This document shows positions 40,876 to 64,000 of a stretch of DNA of 64,000 nt, in pieces. A program made the translations under genes and the position numbers. Where the stretch lies: contig CM037865.1 of the NCBI GenBank assembly GCA_021292105.1, forward strand, positions 72,494,128 through 72,558,127, read 5' to 3'. This DNA is from Anadara kagoshimensis (lineage: Eukaryota > Mollusca > Bivalvia > Arcoida > Arcidae). The stretch's first letter is position 1. Each line of letters starts with the position of its first letter. The notes under the pieces were generated by a model. The model had not been told where the DNA came from. It worked only from the letters and a program-made list of their open reading frames with translations, and did not search any database.

Positions 40876-43200
40876 AATCTCCATGATCGCGAATTCCACC
40901 TGCCGTTACTCTCAATTATTGCAACTTTCACGTGAGTTTCGAACCTGATAACTCGCCATGAACAAGACTATCTGGTGACGTTTCAGTTCGTACAACTCTC
41001 AATGACTTTCGCGTGACGTTTTAGATCTCAAAAGTCTCCATGATCGAGATTTCCACGTGACGTTTCAGATCTTAAAACTCTCAAAAATGGCAAATTTCAT
41101 GAAACGTTTTAGATCTCGCAACTCTCCATGATCGGGATTTTTCACGTGACGTTTAAGATCTTATAGCTTCCGATGGTCGTGACTTTACAACTCTTACAAC
41201 TCTTAATGATCGCAATTTTCACGTGACACTTCAGACCTTACAAATCTCCATGATCGTGATTTCAAGTGACGTTTCACATCCTACAACTCTCGATGACCGC
41301 GATTTTCATGTGACTCTCAGATCCTACATCTCCGCATTATCGCGAATTTCACGTGAAGTTTCGGATCTTATATCTCCATAGTCGCGATTTTTACATGACG
41401 TTACGGATCTTACAACTCCATGATTGCGACTTTCACGTGACGTTTCAGATTTTACAACTCTCCATGATCGTGATTTTAAGTGACACTTCAGATCTTACAA
41501 CTGTCCAAGATAGCGACTTTCACGTGACGTCTCAGATCTTTCAACTCTCCATGATCGTGCTTTCAAGTGACGTCTCAGATCTTACAACTCTCCATGATCG
41601 AGATTTTCATGTGACGTGTCAGATCCTACAACTCTCCATGGTCGCGAATTTACGTGACGTTACAGATCTTACAACTCTCCATGATTGCGAATTTCGCGTG
41701 ACGTTTGAGATCTTATACAACTCTCCATGGTCGCGAATTTCACTTGACGTTTCAGATCTTATACAACTCTCCATGATCGCGAATTTCACGTGACGTTTCA
41801 GATCTTATACAACTCTCCATGGTCGCGAATTTCACTTGACGTTTCAGATCTTAAAACTCTCCATGATCGCGAATTTCACGTGACGTTTCAGCTCTTATAC
41901 AACTCTCCATGATCGCAAATTTTACTTGACGTTTCAAATCTTAAAACTCTCAATGATCCCGAATTTCACGTGACGTTTCAGATCTGACAACACTCCATGA
42001 TCGCGAATTTCACGTGACGTTTCAGATGTTATACAACTCTCCATGGTCGCCAATTTCACTTGACGTTTCAGATCTTACAACTCTCCATGATCGCAAAGTT
42101 CACGTGACGTTTCCATCTTACAACTCTCCATGATCGCTAATTTCACGTGACGTTTCAGATCTTACAACTCTCCAAGATGGCGACTTTCACGTGACGTTTC
42201 AGATCGTATACACCTCTCCATGATCGCGACTTTAACGTGACGTTTTAGTTCTTACAACTCTCCAAGATGGCGACTTTTACGTGACGTTTCAGATCTTTCA
42301 ACTTTCCATGATCGCGACTTTCATGTGACGTTTCCGATCTTACAACTCTCCAAGATGGCGACTTTTACGTGACGTTTCAGATCTTTCAACTTTCCATGAT
42401 CGCGACTTTCACGTGACGTTTCCGATCTTACAACTCTCCAAGATGGCGACTTTTACGTGACGTTTCAGATCTTTCAACTTTCCATGATCGCGACTTTCAC
42501 GTGACGTTTCAGATCTTATACAACTTTCCATGATCGCGACTTTTACGTGACGTTTCCGATCTTACAACTCTCCAAGATGGCGACTTTTACGTGACGTTTC
42601 AGATCTTTCAACTTTTCATGATGGCGACTTTCACGTGACGTTTCCGATCTTACAACTCTCCAAGATGGCGACTTTCACGTGACGTTTCCGATCTTACAAC
42701 TCTCCAAGATGGCGACTTTTACGTGACGTTTCGGATCTTTCAACTTTCCATGATCGCGACTTTCACGTGACGTTCAAAACCTTATAACTCTCCATGCTTA
42801 TGATTTTAATGTAACAGTTAAGTTCTTACAACTCTCCATGATCGCAACTTTGACGTGACGTTTCAGATCACATATCGCCATGATCGCGACTTTCACGTGA
42901 CGTTTCAGATTTTACAACTCCCAATAATCGCGACATTCACGTGATGTTCACGTGATGTTTCTAATCTTATATCTCCATGATCGCGATTTTCACGTGGCGT
43001 ATCCGATATAACAGCTCTTCATGATCGTGACGATTACGTGACGTTTCACATCTTACAACTCTCCAAGATGGCGATTTTCGCGTGACGTTAGGATCGTGAT
43101 TTCCAAGTGACGGTTAGGATCGCAACGTTCATGTGACATTTCGGATCGCGACTTTCACTCTAACGTTACGTTGCGGATCTTACCGTGAGCAACTCTCAAT
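40876..43200. repeat. ~45-bp tandem repeat with CACGTGACG core, about 50 units
   Basis: The unit reads roughly CTCTCCATGATCGCGAATTT, then CACGTGACGTTTCAGATCTT, then ACAA. Unit starts at 41771, 41817, 41861 and 41907 give a 44-46-bp period. Two subfamilies are visible: CATGATCGCGAATTTCACG (mostly 41600-42170) and CAAGATGGCGACTTTTACG (mostly 42170-42750). About 17 units keep an exact CACGTGACG by my manual count. Confidence 0.95.
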
Positions 43201-44099
43201 AAATCATGTGACGACTTTCATGCAACGATTTTAAGGTTCTCCATTATTTCTCGTCTTAGAATATTATGATGAGCTTGGATGCAGAGGTTTCTGGGTATCT
43301 TAATAGGCTCAACTGGACTGTCAACGATGGGGAAAAGGTGTTGAAAATCTTATGTTAAAAGAGATGAAACAGCATCGGGGACCGTGTGAAAAAATTCAGT
43401 TACTGCGAAAATTTGACTGACTTTAATAACCCCGATTCGATCATCCATGATCAATATTATGTGCCCCAGGGTGTAAATGTGGTATAACTTTTCTCCATAC
43501 GGTATAAAATATTACCCCGGGAAAAACAAAAATGACCAACTGACATAAAAATACCCACCACTATCTGGCTGATCAATGTTGAAATAGAAAGATAAAGATC
43601 GGAATGTGACCGACTGTACACGTATAAATATCCCTTGTATTCAATAATCAATTTGTTATACAAAATACCACATCTTTAGTTATTATATTTCATACGGTAT
43701 TTGAAAAAAATCTTTTATTACATTTAAAAGTTAACAATTTAAATCTCCGTTTTAGTATTTATCATAACAACTTTGAATACGATATAAATACAATTTTATA
43801 ATATGTTAATGGTGCACGTAAAACCCATCTGATAAAAATGATTGAAAAAAAAAAAAAAAAAAAAAACCAATGCGTTTTATCAATCAATAAAGGGGATTTG
43901 AAAACAAACAAGTAACTATAAATTTGAAATTGCGTGTGTTTTATTTTGTGTTCTAGCCAAAATTATTATGAAAATTGAAACGATACATAAATATTCGAAC
44001 AAGCTATGACGTAAATTAATAATCCTTCCTTTACGATTTAAAATAATAAACAGTTTTTCGTATTTTATTGTGGTCAAACTGCTTATCATTTGCAGTGCA
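43201..44099. other. Non-coding DNA upstream of LATS
   Basis: It holds a poly-A run at 43848-43866. No gene recognised. Confidence 0.6.
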
Positions 44100-45359
44100 T
44101 CATAACATGAACGATTTTAGCCACGTGCTCTATATTTACAGTCCGGATACGGCGCACAGTGTGTTATCGGTCACGTGATACCTTTTGGTATGTCAACAAT
44201 GTAATGGGCGTAGCATATGTCAATCATAGCGAGAACCTGGAATTTTGGACTATACCAAAATCTCAGGTAAGGTAGGACAGATCAACAATTACGAAAAATG
44301 TAATAAAATGATACATTTTTAATACATTGTATACATTTTATTGATAATAATTTAAAATATATACACTAAGAATACATTGTAAACAACTTAAAAATACATT
44401 TTCAACAAAGATATAAAATATTTTACAAAAATGTTAACCTGTCCCCCCTCAAGAAATCCCGTCGTCGTACCCGGTTGTGGATCTATATTCAAGTTTAGGA
44501 GTCTCATAAGGGGTTAAATACACACGAATTTCGGGTAAGTTAATGATATTTGAATTTCAAAATATAAAAATATAGATAAAAGAATGCATAGCGAACAAAT
44601 TGTCCCAATATCAGATACGAGTAAGGGATGGCATGTCAGAAATTTGCGCATAATTTGTCGGCTTGATATCAGAAACAATTTGGTATACAAAAACAACATG
44701 GCGGACGGTTTGACATATATGTTGAATGTATATATACAAATATTTCACGCCTTATGTTGTTTAAATGGACATGTTATTTCAAAATGTCATTAAAAGTTTT
44801 TGGTTAAGTTAAAATCAACAGGTTAATACTTTGTATGAGTTGAATATTAAACTTCAAAACGCACTTAACAAGACTTGTGTCACTTGTAGGATCCTGTCAA
44901 CCTGTCTTATTACTCTTAATAAGTTTAAAATTCTGATCTGTCTCACTAAGTCAGTTTACTTCAAATTCCTTCAAACCTTAGTCTATTAACATACATGTAT
45001 ATCAATATTCTAATATATCCGCTGTTTTTTTTCTATTTTGAAGGTTAAAGTAATCACTTGTATGCATCTTTGAATATGAATGTAATCTATTTAAATTCTC
45101 TATTTTAGAATTTTACAGTCCAAGGTCAAAGTAAAACAGTGTTTTATTACGGAATAATACAAGAATAGTGGATATTAATGGATTTTACGGCATTTAATAG
45201 AGTTATGTTCGACAGGATTTTATTTATGTTAAATTTTTGTTAAGTATTGTTAATCTGATCTGTTTATTTTTGGAATTTAATAATTTCGACACAAATGGGA
45301 TGATCGTGCATTGAGTGTTATATTCCTATTCTTTGGATCACTTATGTTACATATTCCCT
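44100..45359 (+). promoter_or_regulatory. LATS: Candidate LATS promoter and 5' untranslated region
   Basis: Two E-boxes lie close together: GCCACGTGCT (44120) and GGTCACGTGATACC (44169). A consensus donor CTCAG|gtaagg at 44266 and an acceptor ATTCTCTATTTTAG near 45109 would frame a leader intron ending about 250 bp before the LATS ATG. The arrangement is inferred from splice consensus only. Confidence 0.35.
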
Positions 45360-61852
<16,493 letters not shown>

Positions 61853-62099
61853 TAGCCTGAATACAATGTGCTATAGTGGGGGTGGGTTGGGGGTTATACA
61901 ACAAGCAAATAGACTATCAATTGATTAAGTTTTTCCAGTTTTGTACAACTGGGTCCAGAAGAATCATATACACCATCTTAATATGTTACTACATTGATAT
62001 GGTACCATATATTGTATATAAACAAGGGACCTATGATAAGCCAGCCTCTTTCCATTTTTAAGCTGGTTTTGAAGATGATATAAAGTGACATGAAATGAA

Positions 62100-62139
<40 letters not shown>

Positions 62140-62510
62140 TCTCTCTCTCTCACCATGATATAAATGAAAGATTCTTGACTGGGATGTAAAACTATTACTC
62201 CACTCCTTTCCTTTCACACCCTCTCTCTCTCTCTCTCTCACCATGATATAAATGAAAGATTCTTGACTGGGATGTAAAACTATTACTCCACTCCTTTCCT
62301 TCCACCCTCTCTCTGGAAGTCAGTCTCTCTCTCTCCTCTCTATGGTGGTCTCTGTTGTATAATGCCATCAGCGCAATGCACAGGCAAAATTTCTGCACCT
62401 TCGCTTATAGCTGGTGATGTCTCAATATAAATGAAAAATTCTTGACTGGGATGTTAAACACCATTACTCAACTCAACTGCTCTCTCTCTCTCTCTCTCTC
62501 TCTGTAGAGT
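62100..62510. repeat. (CT)n microsatellites interleaved with three copies of a SINE tail
   Basis: GATATAAATGAAAGATTCTT with GACTGGGATGTAAAAC occurs at about 62155 and 62244, and a variant at about 62422. Long CT runs lie between. The tail resembles those of the SINEs at 14530 and 52095. Confidence 0.85.
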
Positions 62511-63174
62511 ATTTATCCCGATTTGCTTAGGACGATTTGCTAGGTGTCCTACGTGTAGTAAATCATTTCAACCATACAAATGAGTTGGCTTAATCTTGGC
62601 TCAGATCTCTGTCTGTTATTTTTTTAAAACGGAAAAGCTGAGACAAAGATTATATTTCTATTTAAAACTGAAATTAGGCCATTGCACTGTACCCTTGTCA
62701 AATTCTTTGGCTTTATTTTTATAGTAAATCTATATTTGCATATTTTAAATGTTTTTGACAATAACAAGAGAAAGAAAAATCACAATACAGGGTTAGTAAT
62801 AAAGAGTAAGAATAACAGCAGGAATTTTACAATCACATACAGGATTAGAATTTAACAACACCAGATTAAATCTCTTTAAACCTAATGTGAAGTTTTTTAA
62901 TTCCTTTTCCTGAGGGTGAATGTTTTTAAATTTTTTAAATAGACCAGATTTAAGCTTTCTTCTTCTTCAATCAGGATGTGGCTGACTCGTCATGGTAGAG
63001 TACATACCATTTTCAGATTTTATCATCTTAATGGCTACTATCATTTTTACTCCTCTATAAAAAATTACATGTAATTCAGGGACATGCTGTTTCATTAATA
63101 TATATTATAATTAAATGGATTTCTATGTCTTAGATAGCATCTCTGATCGAGGTTAGAAATTTAGACCAGTCCAT

Positions 63175-63310
63175 CAGCCTGAGACCTGTTACTTTTCAGT
63201 TGGACCTATTTAATATTTTGTAAATTCTCGTATATGTTTTCTTAGCTTGAGACCTGTTACTTTTCAGTTGGACCTACAATATTTTTTAAATTCTCGTATA
63301 TATTTTCTTA
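63175..63310. repeat. ~71-bp direct duplication
   Basis: GAGACCTGTTACTTTTCAGT with TGGACCTA and AATTCTCGTATAT.TTTTCT occurs twice in tandem. Confidence 0.9.
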
Positions 63311-64000
63311 TAGAAAATATTGATATTTGAAATTTGAAGCTGGTTTGGATTTCAGACTAATGTTAGACTGTCTCCTGATTCATCGAGTGTCTTCTTGGAG
63401 ATTTGGTTTTTGTATATGACTTTTGAATTTTTGTCTTCAGCAGTTTTGAATCTGTGTTGCATATAGTGTTTTATTTCTGTCCAATGTGTGACCTACATGT
63501 ACATGTATGTGAAAAAGTAAGTTGGGAGCCCTTTCTAACCAGGCCTTTCTTAAAACTCTTAAAATTTATTTTGTTTTAAAGAACCCTCCTTACTTTTTCT
63601 GTGATTACAGGGTGTTAAATAATGGATGTATTGTCTTTAGCTTTGTTTAAAGTTTTTTTAACTTTGCTTAAAGTTGGTGATATCCAGAAAAAAAATTTCT
63701 AATTTCATTTAAACTCCAGTAAATTCTCTAAGTTCTGCTTCTATAGTTATAATTACACTTGAGATAATGGTGTGAGTGGGGGCGGAGAGATAACGTTTAT
63801 TTATATAACATGTACTTCCTTTGTTAAGTTATCATCTTTGCATGCATGTTTTGTAAATTGACCATGTAAATGAATTGAATTCTAATCTTTGACCTAAACT
63901 TCAAGTACTGGCAAGGAAGCCTTTTCTTACTCAATGAATTGTTTGAGAGATACTATATAAAACTTTACAAAAGACTTAAAATTGAAATAAACAAAGTTTG

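Noticed and set aside
41353..41793. 146-codon frame in the CACGTGACG array
   Set aside because: It is a degenerate product of the ~45-bp repeat; no domain, no codon bias, no conservation between neighbouring units.

Overview
The window is animal nuclear DNA, most likely from a bivalve mollusc. It is AT-rich, with two intron-rich genes that use GT-AG splice sites. The dispersed repeats have a mollusc look: an element ending in AGGCCCATGGGCCTCTTGTT, tRNA-derived SINEs with a 'CTTGACTGGG..GTAAAAC' tail, and many ACATGTA/ACCGGT strings. The species cannot be named from sequence alone, and 'bivalve' rests on my memory of these repeats.

Only two protein-coding genes can be supported, both on the + strand and both core members of the Hippo growth-control pathway. 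(1) TEAD/scalloped, the DNA-binding factor at the end of the pathway, is complete in 11 coding exons (8247-22690, 433 codons). (2) LATS/warts, the kinase that phosphorylates the TEAD co-activator YAP/Yorkie, is present from its start codon (45360) to the DFG segment of the kinase domain (exon 3 donor at 61661). The rest of the kinase lies beyond the window. Signal in this pathway runs LATS -| YAP -> TEAD, so the inhibitory kinase and the transcription factor it controls through YAP lie head-to-tail, 22.7 kb apart. LATS exon 3 carries an apparent one-base loss near 60250 that breaks the frame; the downstream frame is well conserved, so an assembly error or a recent allele is more likely than an old pseudogene.

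Layout: 1-8239, upstream DNA with two MITEs and a 2-kb Helentron-like element carrying about 9.5 copies of a 146-bp repeat. 8240-22690, TEAD, whose first intron holds a 2.9-kb array of a 20-bp minisatellite. 22691-32430, 3' flank and intergenic DNA with dispersed repeats. 32431-43200, a satellite block of three unrelated arrays: a 6.1-kb (CCACT)n array, a ~50-bp/170-bp array and a ~45-bp CACGTGACG array. 43200-45359, LATS 5' region. 45360-61661, LATS with an 11-kb intron 1 (SINEs, MITEs, a 62-bp minisatellite and a hAT-like element) and an intron 2 with a 39-bp minisatellite. 61662-64000, start of LATS intron 3.

Almost all long open frames outside these exons are by-products of stop-free tandem repeats and are not annotated as genes. 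No rRNA, tRNA gene, CRISPR or viral sequence was recognised.
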